DNA from: Oxyruncus cristatus
Taxonomy: Eukaryota; Chordata; Aves; Passeriformes; Cotingidae
Direction: 5' to 3'
Assembly (NCBI GenBank): GCA_013399855.1
Contig: VXAY01002115.1
Coordinates: 1,094,540 to 1,158,539, forward strand
Length of the DNA: 64,000 bases
A model generated the notes under the pieces. That model searched no databases, was not told the DNA's origin, and was given only the letters and a program-made list of their open reading frames with translations. The first letter of the stretch is position 1. Every line of letters starts with the position of its first letter. Positions 35,675-48,129 of the stretch are shown here, one piece after another. Made by a program: the position numbers and the translations under genes.

Positions 35675-36060
35675 GAAAGAAATAATGGTAGAGACTTTAA
35701 AAGCAACCAGGGAAATCGTTTTTCTAGTAAATAATAATGGAGTTTTAAAAAAAAAATTCAGAGAGTGAGAATTTTAATGCTACTTTCAAGTGGGGTTTTA
35801 TTGAATTAAAAAATGTTGGGAATAAATGCAGAACTAAGATACCCATTGGTTTAAATATATAAATCAATAGAAGGAAGATTTTAGATTTGTTTTCAAGCAA
35901 ATTAGTTGCCTTGGATCCATATTCTGGCAATAACACATCTACTCTACTTTATCGTACATTTGAAAGCTATAGAAGCATATCAAGGTAAAAAATTACTTCA
36001 GATTTCAAATTAAAGCCTTGGTGAAATAACAAGAGATTGAACTCGCTCGGGGACGGGAAA
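35675..36060. other. AT-rich noncoding stretch
   Basis: Nothing recognised. Short A-run near 35747-35756. Confidence 0.4.
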
Positions 36061-36061
36061 A

Positions 36062-36125
36062 AAAGAACAAAAACAAACAAAAACAAAAAAACAAAAACAA
36101 AAACAAAAACCACACAAAAAAAAAG
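36062..36125. repeat. AAAAC-type microsatellite
   Basis: Imperfect AAAAC/AAAAAC units (about 36066-36110) ending in CACAC and an A-run. The plus-strand open frame beginning at 36037 reads through it and is therefore not meaningful. Confidence 0.85.
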
Positions 36126-36250
36126 AAGAGGGCATTTAGGTTTAATTCAGTCTCTGAAAAAGATAATAGTGAAAGGCCTGACTTTGTTTATGCCAAAGGC
36201 ATTTTGCCATCTACCTCCACAGAGCCAGGACAACTGTGCTGGGCTTTGTC

Positions 36251-36320
36251 GGGCCTCAATCCTGCAAACTGTGCGATGGAGAAGGGAACTTCTAAAGTCA
36301 GTGGGATTCCCCACAGCTCT
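36251..36320 (+). repeat. fragment of ancient palindromic MITE-like repeat
   Basis: GGGCCTCAATCCTGCAAAC (36251-36269) matches the common terminus GGGCCTGATCCTGCAAAC of sauropsid palindromic repeats. About 20 bases later AAAGTCAGTGGGATTCCCCAC (36295-36315) resembles their GAAGTCAATGGGA centre. The second arm is not recognisable. Confidence 0.45.
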
Positions 36321-36324
36321 CAGA

Positions 36325-39300
36325 ATCAGAAATTTGTGGGAAACTATGTATAGAACTTGTTTGAATTTTGGCCCAAGAGTTTTCTCATTTCCTTTGACAG
36401 TCTCCATAAAAACCCTCTTGTGCAACTCCACTATCTTTTCATCTCGGGATGCCAAAATATAAGAGTCTGAACATCTGTTTGAAAAACAGAATATGCCAAT
36501 ATTTAAATTAGCAATGGTTTCTTTTCCCTCCAAGACTATCAACTAATTATTTGAAATAGATTTACCCAAATATTGCACTTAGTTCCATATTACACATGCA
36601 TAAATGAGAACAGAATTTGGCCCAATATCTTTAAGCTAAGCACATTTTTGCAGCAATGAAAAGTAATCTGATTTCCATGGAATAGTTCATACATGGCAAT
36701 TTGCCTTCCTGGGCCTCGGTTCATGTCAAGCCTTTTCACTCTGTTCGTTTTATGAAGATTTAATTGAATCCTACTTAAATAGCATCAACTAGCACTTATT
36801 CATAAAGCCATCAAGCCTTTCATCACAAATTCATAGTTTTGTAATTCTTTAAAAAAAAAATAAAATTAAATAAATCATATATATTCACTCATACTATCAC
36901 TGGAAACACTTGAAACAAACTCTTCTGTCCACAGTCCTCTGCCACGATTTTGAAACCTCATTCTGAAGTCCCATTAGAAAGTAATCACATTTTGACCAAA
37001 GGTGAATTTATTTTTCCCTGTTTTCCTGCACAAAACATGATGCTGACGGTGAATTTACTGCTGCATGGACAAGTAAAGTTTGTCTTAGAAAGAGCTGATA
37101 GAAGTATAAAATAAAAGGCAAAAATGTTTGGGCATACCAAGCCAGACTGTTGTCCCAGCAGCAAAAAAGAACAGCACAGCCAAGCTCTCCCTAACCCACC
37201 TCTGACAAGAACTCTACCACAGCAAGTGTGGAATATGCAAAACCCATACAGTCCCTAGAAAAGATTAAACCAATTTCTATAGAGGTTTTTGTCAGAAACT
37301 CCTGAAGAAGGTAACACCTGACTCCCAACAGGTGTAATTTATCAATGTGCACAGACATTTGGGTAGCAAAAAAAAAACGCCAAAGAAACAACAAAAAAGC
37401 CAACCAAGAAAAAGATAACTAAAGGCAGAAGAATGAGGTCTTTTCTTCGTAGCCCTTCTCCAGCAGCCCAGCCATCCTGCTGGGAAGAAAACAGCATTCC
37501 TCTCCCTGCCAGCAGCCAGCACCACCACCATCTGCACCACCACTTCCTTTACCTCCATTATTTTATCCCCCAGTTTATTACCTTTAGCACCTCAGCATCA
37601 ACACTGCTGAAACAGTGTTTTCAGAAAGAAAATCTGAGTACTTTGCCGTTGGGTAAATTCTTCCATTTACTGCCCCCCCCGCCCCCAGCCCTTTTGACCC
37701 AGGTTGTTATTTGCCAGAACAAATTGGGCCTTATATTATTGGTTCTTGTTCTTTACAGTCGAAGAGCTGATACCATGCTGTTCATAACAGCCTTTCCAAA
37801 ATAACTCAGACATGCCTCAGGTAATTAAGGAATTATACCCTCCCAGCCAAACAATACCATATTTCTTATTTTCCATCATATAAATGATCCCACAAGGGAC
37901 TAGGAAGCCTTTTTGTCTCATAAAAATAGCTTACACAGGTGCGTACTTAAAGTATGATTTCTTGTTATTATTTGGCATGGTAAAGACATGGTAGGTTTAA
38001 CTTCTTCTCAGCAATGAAAACCATGAGGGTTGTGGCAATGCCCACCAATATAGATCTGACAGCACTGTCAGGGCAAGAAAATTGACTTTATTCATCCACA
38101 ACTGGATGGAGATGATTTGCATTGCTGACGATCTTCACATTCATTGATTCTGGATTATACCTCCAAATAGAGATGTAGGAAGAGTCCTTTCAGTTTGAAA
38201 GGAAAATCATGATACAGATCAGGAGATAAGCCCATTCCATACCTACTTCACTGCCCTGTCAAAATTCAACAGGAAACAAGGATCATTTCCCTTTTTGTTT
38301 CTTTATTCATTTTCACATAGAAGCAGAGAGAACATAAACCATCAGAAATTATCACAGCAATTGAGATGAAGTGAAAGGTAAAGGTGGGAAAATGAAAACT
38401 TCAGTCCATTACTCAAAAGATGGTTCACTGACAATGCTGTATTGGATCTCCCCACCTTAAGTCTGACTCCAGTCACTTTGGACTGGGAGACACTTGTACA
38501 GCCAGCTCTGCACTTTCACTGCCCATGTCACTCACTGGTTGTCTGAACCCTCTCTTTCCAGTCCCTCACCTTCTCCTTGCTTCGTATTCCATCTGTGTTT
38601 AGATCCCTCAGCCTGTTTCTTTGTGACCTCCCCTCTCCCTTCTCCTGTTCCATGTCTTCCTTTTTCTTCACTTTTTATTCCATGCAGGTTATTTCCTGCT
38701 CATTAAGGCCACAGGAACACAATAATGATGTGGTTAAGCTGACTTTTTTGACCCAATACTCTCCTCTCCAGGTCATGTCTTCCTCCACGAGCCCAGTGAA
38801 GGACAGTGAGATGTGACAGAGATGCGAATTCAGATTTGGGAAAAGCAGGACTGAATCCATATGGTCCCAGATGCAGAGCAACAAACATCCTGACTCAGAT
38901 TTGGGTTTGCTTGCACAACAGCAACGCTGCCCTGCTCTGCTCCACGCCCATAAATGTTATAAACGGTAATAAATTGCAGATCATTTTCAGATACCTGCCT
39001 TTAGGTGTTTGGGTTAATTATTTCCATTTTTTCAGCATGGACAGATTTTAGCAAACAGAAAAAAGGAGAGCTTCAACAAATCTGGAAGATGGATTCCACG
39101 CTTAATACACTGTTGAGGGTCTGCATCCACAACAGTATCCGTGGCACCCAGCTGCCCCATCAGCAAAGGGTGTTCCACCAGCACTCAGAGCACTGATGGC
39201 TTTCTGCTGACCCTTGGGTTCTACGTGCACTTGGAAGGGTTTACTACTATTTTAACCTCTTGGGAAATCCTTCCTTTTGTTCTCCACTTTTACTTTCCTT

Positions 39301-40260
39301 ATTTTTGCACCCTCTTATCTGCATTCTTTCACACCTTTTTTTGTTTAAGGAGGTTTTCTTCACTATTACTATTCTCTAGAAGTTTAACACAGAGCTCCTG
39401 GGCCTGTGTTAACAGGGTAACTCATTCATTCCTACCTGTCTGCTCATAAGTGCAGTAAGAATTCCAGTAAAAATGAACATTCCTGTCTCGTTCTCTCCCA
39501 TTAGTCAAACACCTCTTCCAAGGTATTGAGCAGATTCCTTCCAGCATTCAAATGCATAGTGCTCCTCCCTGTGAGCTTGTTCCCCCAAGTATTCAGTCTT
39601 AACACATGGAAAGTTTCTTGATCAATGCAACCCCAGAGAGAACATATTAGGCTGTCTGAAACCAAACCACGGTGCAGCGGAAGGACTGTCCTGACTCCTC
39701 ACAAAGGGTTGGACTCCCTTTACCCAATACCTTTGCAGAACCTGTCAATAAGCACATTTTACAAGCGCATTCATTCACTAAAAGGTCCCCTCAGCTTCCT
39801 CTCTTCCAGGTGTTTCCTGACAATACCTATTGTCCTGCCTGGCTGGCGGCTCCTCACTCCCTGACACCTACTGCTCTTGCTTGCTTCTTTTGTTCAGAAC
39901 ATAATCTGCTTCCATGCACGCTTTTCTCACACTGAGAAAGTATCTCCCATCTGGCCAGAATCAACCTTCCTTTCCTTTCTCACCAGCAGTGCCAGATAAC
40001 AACAGGCTCATCCTCCCACAACCAGAGCCTACGGCTGCGTTCTCCAAGCAGAGCAGGACTGTCGCCAGCTCAACATCATGAGCAGCAGCACGCTGTGAGA
40101 CAAACAGGGACATTATTCCAAGTTTCAGCTTCCTCTTCCCTTTCATGGTACAGTATCTGCTTAGTTCATCAAGGCAGAGAGCAACGTGCAGTCCAAAAAT
40201 GTGTGCCAATATCCTTCCAGTGCACATTAAAATCGAGTCCCCCGGCTATCTGCACTAAAT
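36325..40260. other. noncoding stretch, no gene seen
   Basis: Contains degenerate CAC repeats (about 37519-37546), a C-run interrupted by one G (37673-37686) and pyrimidine-rich DNA at 38540-38680 and 39250-39440. Open frames in these pyrimidine-rich parts give Ser/Pro/Phe/Leu-rich peptides with no domain, as expected from base composition. Confidence 0.5.
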
Positions 40261-40266
40261 AAATCC

Positions 40267-40455
40267 CATGCACTGCATTAACCACTTCAATGAACCAGGA
40301 TGGACAGGGCAGTGCATGCTCTGCTCCGTGGAGCTGCTCCACAGCTGGAGAAGTCTTCCACAGAAATGCCTGAGCTTGCCTCTACATCCGTGTGGTCTTT
40401 GCCTGGTGCTTTGGGGCACAGCACCACGTGGGTTGGGGTTAAGTCCAGCCACGTG
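40267..40455. other. GC-richer patch with 10-bp inverted repeat and two CCACGTG boxes
   Basis: CATGCACTGC (40267-40276) and GCAGTGCATG (40309-40318) are exact reverse complements 32 bases apart. CCACGTG E-boxes occur at 40424-40430 and 40449-40455. Open frames overlap on both strands across 40260-40760, which is the usual effect of raised GC and not evidence of coding. Confidence 0.5.
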
Positions 40456-40459
40456 AGTG

Positions 40460-41260
40460 GGCTGCCAGGGCCAGCAGAGAAGGCATTGCACGGCCCCAAG
40501 CCATCTCAGTGGCATTTACAGCAGTGGCTGGAGACAGGACATTGCCATGGGCATCAGCAGCAAGTATCCCTCTCCTCTCCCAGCACAGCTCCAGGCACAG
40601 GCTGTTGGCTTCACTGAGCCGAGCTGGCCAAATGTGTGTGTGTAAAAAAGCCTCTCTGAGGCTGCTGTGATTCACATCCTGGCCCAGGAGCTCCCTGCAG
40701 TCAAGATCATTGCTGAACAGCCCATGGGCACCACACACTTGATCCAGCACATGGGGAAACATCAGCCCTGTGATTTTTCACATAAAACAAAACAGGGTCT
40801 TAAGCCACCCATAATTGCACCTGATGTTGTAAAGCTGCCAGAAAAGGAACTAAAATTAAATGCTAGAGCTTGGTTTTCATCTTTATCATTCTGGTACCTT
40901 TCCTAATTCTCTTTTTATTTAGTTTTGCTTTGGGGAAGATGGGGCTGCTTTGTTTTGTTCTGATTTGTTTTTTTGTTCCTGCCAATTGTGTGAAATGGAA
41001 CATATTTGGGAGGAATGAATTAAATTTTACAAAAGCTCTTCTAATAATATATATTTTAAAAAAATAAGCAAAGAATAACAAGTATTTGCCCAGTAGATGA
41101 ACTGTAAATGTTATCAGGCAAAGTAAACATTCCAACTGTAATTGTTATTGTAGATGGATGAATTCATAAATATGGAAACACTAAAAAAAAATGGTGTAAT
41201 ACAGAAACAAAATGCAATGGACTGAGAAAAGAATGCAGCATGCAGCAGGCTGGGCAAAGG
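40460..41260. other. noncoding stretch, no gene seen
   Basis: A short GTGTGTGT run near 40635, then strongly T/A-rich sequence (40870-41060). No gene recognised. Confidence 0.45.
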
Positions 41261-41264
41261 CAGT

Positions 41265-41330
41265 TCAGAAAGGTTACACAGCTAACAAGAGCGCTGAAAA
41301 ACAGAGCTTTCAAACGTGGCCCCAGCACTG
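41265..41330 (-). repeat. MIR-like SINE fragment, minus strand
   Basis: GGTTACACAGCTAACAAG (41272-41289) followed by a GCTGAAAAACAGAGCTTTCAAAC block corresponds to the reverse MIR order (ggtcacacagctagtaag, ggcagagccgggattcgaac). The flanking TGGGCAAAGGCAGTTCAGAA (41251-41270) may be the adjoining TTGCCCA part in decayed form. Confidence 0.55.
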
Positions 41331-41334
41331 TGGA

Positions 41335-43195
41335 AGCTGATGCAAACATTCATCACCTATTCACCCCTCAGGATGTTGTTGACACCACGTATGAACCCAA
41401 AGGAAGCTATTCCAACCCCCTCTGTCCAACACCAAACAACATGCCCTCATTAGTAGTTTAGGTTGCATTAGAGGAGCACTTTTGAAGTCTTTCTCCCAGC
41501 TGCCCCCCCACCCACCATGCTTTGGCTCACGGTACAGGTGGCTGTGGGGCACCCGAACCCCTCTGGAAGCCAGGGGATGTACTCCAGGGATGCACCTTGA
41601 AGTGCCACAATCACTAACAAGTCCTTGGGCTCAGACTCGTGGCAATCCAAACTAAAACCATCCCTAATGAGTCCTGCAGACATGGGGTGCTCGGCACCGA
41701 GTGTTTTGCTCCCACTGCACCAAGTGTCCTTGGAGACACAGCTATATCCCAGGCTGGAGCTGCTCCACCAAGGTTTTTCCATAGGCTTCTTGGAGGACAT
41801 TTACCTAAACAGGGTTGCTGTTCACTCTGTACTGCCCTTGGTAGTATTTTTTTCACTCCCATTATCTTTCACTTCTGTTAAGCAGCATAAATATGTGTGA
41901 TAAAATCATCTTGACTGACTTAGGGGGTTTCATATTAGTGGTGTTTTTCTTAAAGCTTTGCCTTATGGGAGACCCTGCACTCCTGACACATGCCAGACCA
42001 CAGTCAAAGATGTTCTGGATTGTTTGACAGGTACAACTGCTTGTAAGAACTGAAAGTACCAGTTATCACCCTCCAGTGCTCTCCAAAGTCACTCGGGGCA
42101 AATTCAGGGGAAGCAAAGCAATCAAATTCCTATCAGGTCCATGGGACTAACACAAAAAATGGATTCTTCTCTGTGCACTGTGTTCACGACACACATCCCC
42201 ACACTGCAGTCTCTTGGGCAGACCTCAGTCAGCAGCAAAGTGGAGGCGAGGCAGCCCAGATGTGCCCCAGCACCTCTCCTGTCGCAGTGGTAGCATCATG
42301 TCAGCATAACCGGCAAGGATATCAAGACCCCAAAAGGACATATTTTACCCTCTCCCAGCCCCATTCATACTCAGTCATGGACCTACATGTTCTGTTTTCC
42401 CTTTGCTGCTGTTTTGGCATGTCCATATATACATGGCCTGTTCATCCTCCAAAGTCAGACCCGTTCCTTCCTTTCCAAGTGCTCCAGATCCCCAGTGGGA
42501 TGGTCGACGACAGCAACGCACTTCTCATAATTTTCAGCTCATCGAGTTGCTCCATAGAAATCAAGATCTAATTTAAAGAAAGGAGTAGCATCTCCAGCCT
42601 CTTTTGGAAAGCTGCCCTTCGTTTTGCCAGACTCCCACCAGCACTTACACCCTGGTTTCCTCCATTCAGTGCATCGCAAGCACAAATATCAGCCCTTAGC
42701 TGATCTGATCTGATCCTCAATCATGAAAAGCTGTCTCAGAGCTAATGCCTGCACCCACGGTTCATTAGCAGGCAGGGGAAAAAAATAAAAAATAATAATA
42801 AAAAAAAAAAGCTTCTGAGAAATAGGAAGGCTGGCCCTCTGCTCATCTGAAAATTTATCTCTGAATATTCAGTACAACCTCAGTCATTAGTTTCCAAAGT
42901 CACATACGGAGCAGATAGATGTCAAATCAATATCAAGATAGATAACTTCTTATCAGTGGGAATGGATACTGAGAAACAGCGTCTGTGTGATGGTATCATT
43001 TCATTAGGTTAGTTATCACCAACCAGTGCCATATGTGACAATCTCATATAGCCCTAGAAAAAGCCTGAAAGATAATAGTATGCTTTATAGCTTAATTCTC
43101 TGCACCAGTTAATTATATGGCACATTAAATCTACCTCAAAATAAACAAATATTGTAATTACAGCTAGACAAAATTTATGTCATTCTCATCAACCA
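41335..43195. other. noncoding stretch, no gene seen
   Basis: A CTGAT unit is repeated three times at about 42700-42714, and an A/T simple tract lies at about 42779-42810. Frames at 41361-41862 on both strands overlap and have no domain. Confidence 0.5.
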
Positions 43196-43199
43196 AAGT

Positions 43200-43360
43200 T
43201 TGACTGGGGGAGCTGCGTACATTCAGACATCTAAATCAATATGTAGGTCCTGAATACGGATATTTAGATGACTGCCAATCTTTACATTTAAAAATTGTTG
43301 TGCTGATCAGACAGTACTAAATCAAAATATTACTGCTTTTAAGAGAAGACATCTTTCCAT
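43200..43360. promoter_or_regulatory. weak candidate regulatory element with inverted repeats
   Basis: CATCTAAAT (43228-43236) pairs with ATTTAGATG (43262-43270), and ATTCAG (43221-43226) with CTGAAT (43250-43255), in interleaved arrangement. A TGATCAGACAGTACTAAATC string follows. No known element recognised. Confidence 0.3.
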
Positions 43361-43364
43361 TTTT

Positions 43365-46300
43365 TTACCATTTAAACAATCACTTCTATATTCAACTGCT
43401 TTGCATACACTTACTACATATAATCTCTTGAAATACTGAGGAATCCATATTTTAGACTCATTTTTACCACTCCTGCATCATACGGCGCATGCAATGAGAT
43501 ACAACTGAATTAATTTCATCACTGTGATGGATTATGAGTATGTAAATCTAACGGATCCCCCCATATTCCTTTGCTATCCTATTACTCCTGCTTACAAAGG
43601 ATTGCAAAACTTTCATTACATTGGCCCATCAGTCAAACACTGAGTCAGCCAGTTCATCTTTCTCTGCCTCTCTCCCAGTGGCACTATTTACATCACCTAG
43701 ATGTTGGACAACCCTCTGAAGAGCAGCAACTAATCTACAGTCCCTTTCCAGCAGCTAAGGCCTCTAAAATCAGATCCATGAAAACTCCTCTGGCCCATCT
43801 CTGTTGCGGAGTTCGTAGGACGTTTGAGGATGGGCTGGATCACAATCCACCCTCTATCCTGTGCTTCCCTTCTCCCAGAGTAAATAAACGCAGCTAATTA
43901 GGTTAAGGGATAACTATGAGTAATGTCACAGCTGCAGCAAACGACTCTCAGAGAGGAACTATGGAATAACTCAAGCATTTGAAGGAGTACAGAAGCAAGT
44001 GCTCCACAATAACCCGCCATACGTCAAAATAATAAGAAGAGACAGAATTTGGCAACGGCGAGGACATGGCAGTACTGACATACATAGATATGTCCAACAC
44101 AAATATTGCGAGATCCTTTATCAACAGTTTCTAAACACAACAGGAATGTGCATGAAGAGCAGCAGCTCAGCTCCAAACAGCACCACGCTGGAGATGACCA
44201 GATTTCAGATGTTGATTGTGAGTGGGGTGGAGAAGAAAGGAGGGGGGTGGGAGGGAATGGTTTGCAGCTTAGTAGGTCACTTTCAAACCAGCAGCATTGG
44301 TGCCAAATGGAGCTTTCTAATTACCCTTATTTTCCTGCTGAAATTGCAAGAGAAGCACAAAAAGCTGCACAGTGCTGGGGTGATTCACATGTTTCTGGAA
44401 GCTGCAGCCCAGGCAATCCCTCCCTGGCACTGTGGCTGTTGTCTGTTGAGGGAATTAGGGTTTAGTAGCTCCAGGCTGATCTCACGAAAAGCAGTGACAG
44501 ATATTCAGTCTATAGAATTGTAGTGGAGAAAACAAGCTTTTTGCTTTTCAGATTGCACACTTTAGGACTAACAACAAGAAATTGTTTCTCATATTTAAGC
44601 TCTTTAAAGTTGTTGATTTGTAAATACTGTCACACCCATACCATTTCTCTATGCGACAGCATTTGGAAACATCTTCAAAATTTAAAAACTGGTTTAGGTT
44701 AATTTTCTTCCTCTTTCTGAAAACACACCCTTGAATGTGTGAAAACATTCTGAGCCAGCATGAAGTTATTTACTCTCCAGACCACTTATCTAGTGTCACA
44801 CTGAAAAATCTGATTTAACAATTCTACATATCCCTCTCCTACTGGGCGTCTCCAAACTTTTGTCCTGTTTTCTCCAAGACACACTGACAGAGTCCTGGCT
44901 GAACAAAACATATTTTTATTTTCTATTGCTTTTGTGGTTGCCATCAAATTTTTGGGAGTGGTTCATTGCATCATGCTGAGCAGAAAGGTGGGAGCCACCC
45001 TCTTCAGTTCAGCCTGCTCTAGATTTATCTCAGCCCTTGAAAAAGGACAAGTCAGAATCCCCTGCCTGTGTTTGACCAGCCAGCTACTCTACACCTACCA
45101 CCAGGATGATTCAAAGGATTCTTGCCAAATTGCCACCAAATACAGCCTCCAAAATTAATTTGCACTGCCTTCCCTTACCCACTGCAGATCCCAAAGTGAG
45201 CTGGAATTAAAATACCCTAAAGGGTGCCAAAATGCTCAGAAAGATCCAGAACTTAATTGCCCATGTTTTCATGAACCTAAATAGTGGGTAGGATAAGGGC
45301 ATAACAAGCAAATACAAAGTAAATATCTAGCTCTGTATACTTTAAGCTGATGTTTTCTCCTAATTAAAAAAAAAAAAAAAAAAGGCAAAAAACAGCAAGA
45401 AGAAGGAGAAAGGAAGCACATGAAATCTTATAAATCCTTGTGTGAGTCATCTTTAATAAGAAAAGACGGGGACATCCACACTCAGAGCCCTGCAGACATT
45501 GAGGTGATGTTTTTCATGCTCTTCTACATGGATACAAAGGAGCACTCAGCCAAGGGCTGAACCAAAGTAATAGGAGGTGATCACTAAGCATGTTCTCACT
45601 GTGAGAATTTTGGGAGGTGCTGTCCTTGGCTCTTGAATTCTGGGAAATTCCAGGATCATCTTTGCTCTTCCACCTAGGCTGAGAAATCCCCTCTGGAAGA
45701 ACATCAGGTGTGATGTCAAGCATCAGGGTTACTGTTTAATATACCACCCAACGTAAGAGGGTGTCTTCTGAAGAAGAAGAAACAGATTTCAAGTTAATCC
45801 CAATTATAAATATTATTTGCAATGTACCATTAGCAATATTTTTTTGCGCATTAAATATTTGTTTGCTACAAGTTGTGTTGTTCCCCCTTTTCGAAGTCAA
45901 TGGGGATATTTTCGTAGTTTTCAAAACTTCACACACTGCGTGGGGGGTTCTCTCTACCAAAGAGGTTAGAGCATCCAGAAAATTATTATTCTGGCTTGTG
46001 CTTCCGAAGAGCCTTAAGGATCTGTAAAAAAGACTATTGCCTCAGCATCTTTTTATCCATACATTCATCCCTACCAGAGTTCAAGGTATTATAGTTTAAT
46101 TCCATTAGGAGAACCCACCAGCAAGATACTGGAAACATCCCAGGGGCTGGTTGTTTAAAGGTGAATCAAAGCTCGCTGGCACTGAGCTGGAGATGAAGGG
46201 CAGGCAGGCAGCACAAGGTTTGGTGATCGAACAGCTTGGGCTTCTCAATGGCTGTTTTTAAGGATGTGGACGCTTCTTTGTCACTGGGCTGATTACAAAA

Positions 46301-46425
46301 ATCCTACCCCTCACTCCAACTAGTTTGCTCCATGTGTTTTACACATCCACTTATTGATTTCACTGACTGGTTTTGGCATTATGATTTGTTCCTCTGCGCT
46401 GCTAAGCAGGACTCTGACCTTTTAC
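43365..46425. other. noncoding stretch, no gene seen
   Basis: G-rich plus-strand patch at 44224-44256 with one long loop, so a quadruplex is only marginal. A 174-codon frame at 43999-44523 starts at GTG and shows no domain. An A18 run lies at 45366-45383. Confidence 0.5.
45366..45383. repeat. poly-A tract
   Basis: Eighteen A following TAATT. No upstream gene-like or SINE-like sequence supports a retroposed copy. Confidence 0.85.
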
Positions 46426-46429
46426 TCGC

Positions 46430-46930
46430 CTACCTAAGCTAACGACGCAGCTCCATCTGAGGTGTGCTCGTCAGGCCTCTAAACTCCAACACATTTTCAA
46501 GAAATGTCACGAGGAAAAATATCCACGGCTTTAATTTTAAAAATAAATGTAACATCACACAGGTGAGGCTCGACAGGAGAGTTCTCACCGTAAAACTGAT
46601 ACTGTGTCGGTTTAACTGGGCCGTAGAAAATGTACAAGACATTTTCAGACAGGAATTCTGTTAATTGTGCAAGATGAGATGCTTCATTTGCATTGAAAAC
46701 AATAAGTTGGCAAGAAAGCTTGCTAACCGTGCCAGATCTAAAGGTGTTACCATGACGGTAAGAAGAACTGGTTTAAGAAACCATTTATTTGATGAAATTG
46801 GATGATCCCCAACTTCATAAATCAATTCCCAAATTGCAGGAAAAAATATTACCTTTTAAATGCCCCTAATTGTTATTCATTATTCTAGGCCCTCTAAACC
46901 TCACCAGAGTGGTTTATTGATGATGTAGTC
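46430..46930. promoter_or_regulatory. candidate regulatory element
   Basis: About 500 bases without simple repeats, with retained CpGs near 46444-46612 and an X-box-like inverted string GTTACCATGACGGTAAG (46746-46762; TTACC/GGTAA arms), as used by RFX factors. It also contains TGTTAATTGTG (46660-46670) and TTTGCATTGAAAACAATAAG (46688-46707) homeodomain/POU/SOX-like strings, and CTAATTGTTATTCATTATTC (46866-46885). Confidence 0.4.
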
Positions 46931-46934
46931 TTCA

Positions 46935-47435
46935 AAGAACATTATTCAGGCAATGGAAAGGGAAAAAAAAAGAAAAAGAAAAAAAGAGTACTGCACCAGA
47001 ATAATGAATTGCATTGGACAACATTAAGAAGTTTCAGTTTGTTTGCTTTAGGCTAATTTAACAAAAAGGTGGATTTTTATTTTTTCCTCTTATTCTTTCT
47101 TGAAGTCAGTTTAAAAAGAAACAAATTTATTTAACGGGAAGAAGGCAGCAGTGAGATTCATACAAAATTACTATGTTCAAATTTGTAGGTTAACTCTTGG
47201 AATACCTAATGCTTCGATTTAAGACACGGCTCATTTGCTGGAAGGTTCCTGGCTGCAGGTTTTGTGCTGCTGGGGTATTTGTCTGAGGGCTCAACAGTTA
47301 AGGTACCACCCAGGTTCCACAGACAGTTTTGGCTCTGGCCACAACATACCCACGTTTTCACATTGGTGGCTTTAAATCACAGGGGTTTTTTGGACTGCAG
47401 AATTTCTTCTAAGTCAGGGGAAGTTCAATGGGCAC
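46935..47435. other. noncoding stretch
   Basis: A-rich simple sequence with G interruptions near 46962-46987. Nothing else recognised. Confidence 0.45.
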
Positions 47436-47439
47436 ATTA

Positions 47440-47525
47440 GACCTGATTTAGTGAAGGACTTCAGTGTGCCTAATGTTAAGCATGCAAATCGTCCTATTCA
47501 CTCCACTGGGACTAATTTGCTGGGT
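47440..47525 (+). repeat. ancient palindromic MITE-like repeat
   Basis: GACCTGATTTAGTGAAGGACTT (47440-47461), a TTAAGCATGC block (47477-47486), then GTCC...ATTCACTCCACTGGGACT (47491-47513) matches in order a sauropsid repeat whose consensus I recall as gacctgattcagcaaagcactt, ttaagcatg, gtcccattgacttcaatgggact. The family name is not certain. It probably shares origin with 7104-7151. Confidence 0.5.
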
Positions 47526-47529
47526 GAAA

Positions 47530-48100
47530 TATTGGCTCCAATAAAAGCATAATTCCCACTTACGGTGTTTCTTTAGAGGCAATTCCTTCACAGGACAAAA
47601 GCGGTTGGAGGTGCTACACAGACACTGTTGGGAAACTACGATCAGGCAAAAATCATCTTATGAAAGAAGGAATAAAATTACATTGGGAGGAAGTTAAAAA
47701 GAACAATCTGAAGAAGAGAATGAGAGAGGCAACTGGTGATAAAGGTACTAGGAAAGAGTGAGAAAAACAGCGTCCTGCATGGGGCTTCAGCAAACCTACT
47801 TGAAGAACTGCATTTGTCTGTCCTGGGGCAGCAGTTACACACCCACTGTGACAGCAACTGTATACACAAAGGCCTTGAAAAATTAAAATCCAAGCAGATG
47901 AGACAACAAAAACTGGGCAAAAAGAACTATGATCATCCCCGTATTACAAACTGAGGGTAGGACACAGCCACCTCCAGCTCTGGGCCAGGAAACGGGTTCA
48001 AGTAGTGGATCTTACTGATCTCCATCGCTCTTGCCTTGTGCCAAGGTTTGGGTCGGTGCCAGCTGGCCCTGAGCCCCACCAGGGCCGTGAACAGCTGGGG
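47530..48100. other. noncoding stretch
   Basis: TATTGGCTCCAATA, a small palindrome with two CCAAT cores, lies at 47532-47545. No gene seen. The minus-strand 241-codon ATG frame (47933-48655) begins to the right and ends here. Confidence 0.45.
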
Positions 48101-48105
48101 AGGAC

Positions 48106-48127
48106 AGGAGGAGGAGGAGGAGGAGGA
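48106..48127. repeat. AGG/GAG trinucleotide microsatellite
   Basis: About seven GAG units in a local GC-rich zone (48040-48330). It encodes the serine run in the minus-strand open frame that crosses it. Confidence 0.85.
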
Positions 48128-48129
48128 AG

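Noticed and set aside
41402..41430. CCAACCCCCTCTGTCCAAC string as a CR1 fragment
   Set aside because: Only the short CCAACCCCC part resembles CR1; the flanks do not.
44224..44256. G-quadruplex in a G-rich patch
   Set aside because: Needs a loop of about 14 bases; only three close G runs.
43999..44523. 174-codon plus-strand open frame
   Set aside because: Starts at GTG, no domain or splice context, and a second plus-strand frame overlaps it in another phase.
45366..45383. Poly-A tail of a processed pseudogene
   Set aside because: No gene-like upstream sequence and no target-site duplication seen.
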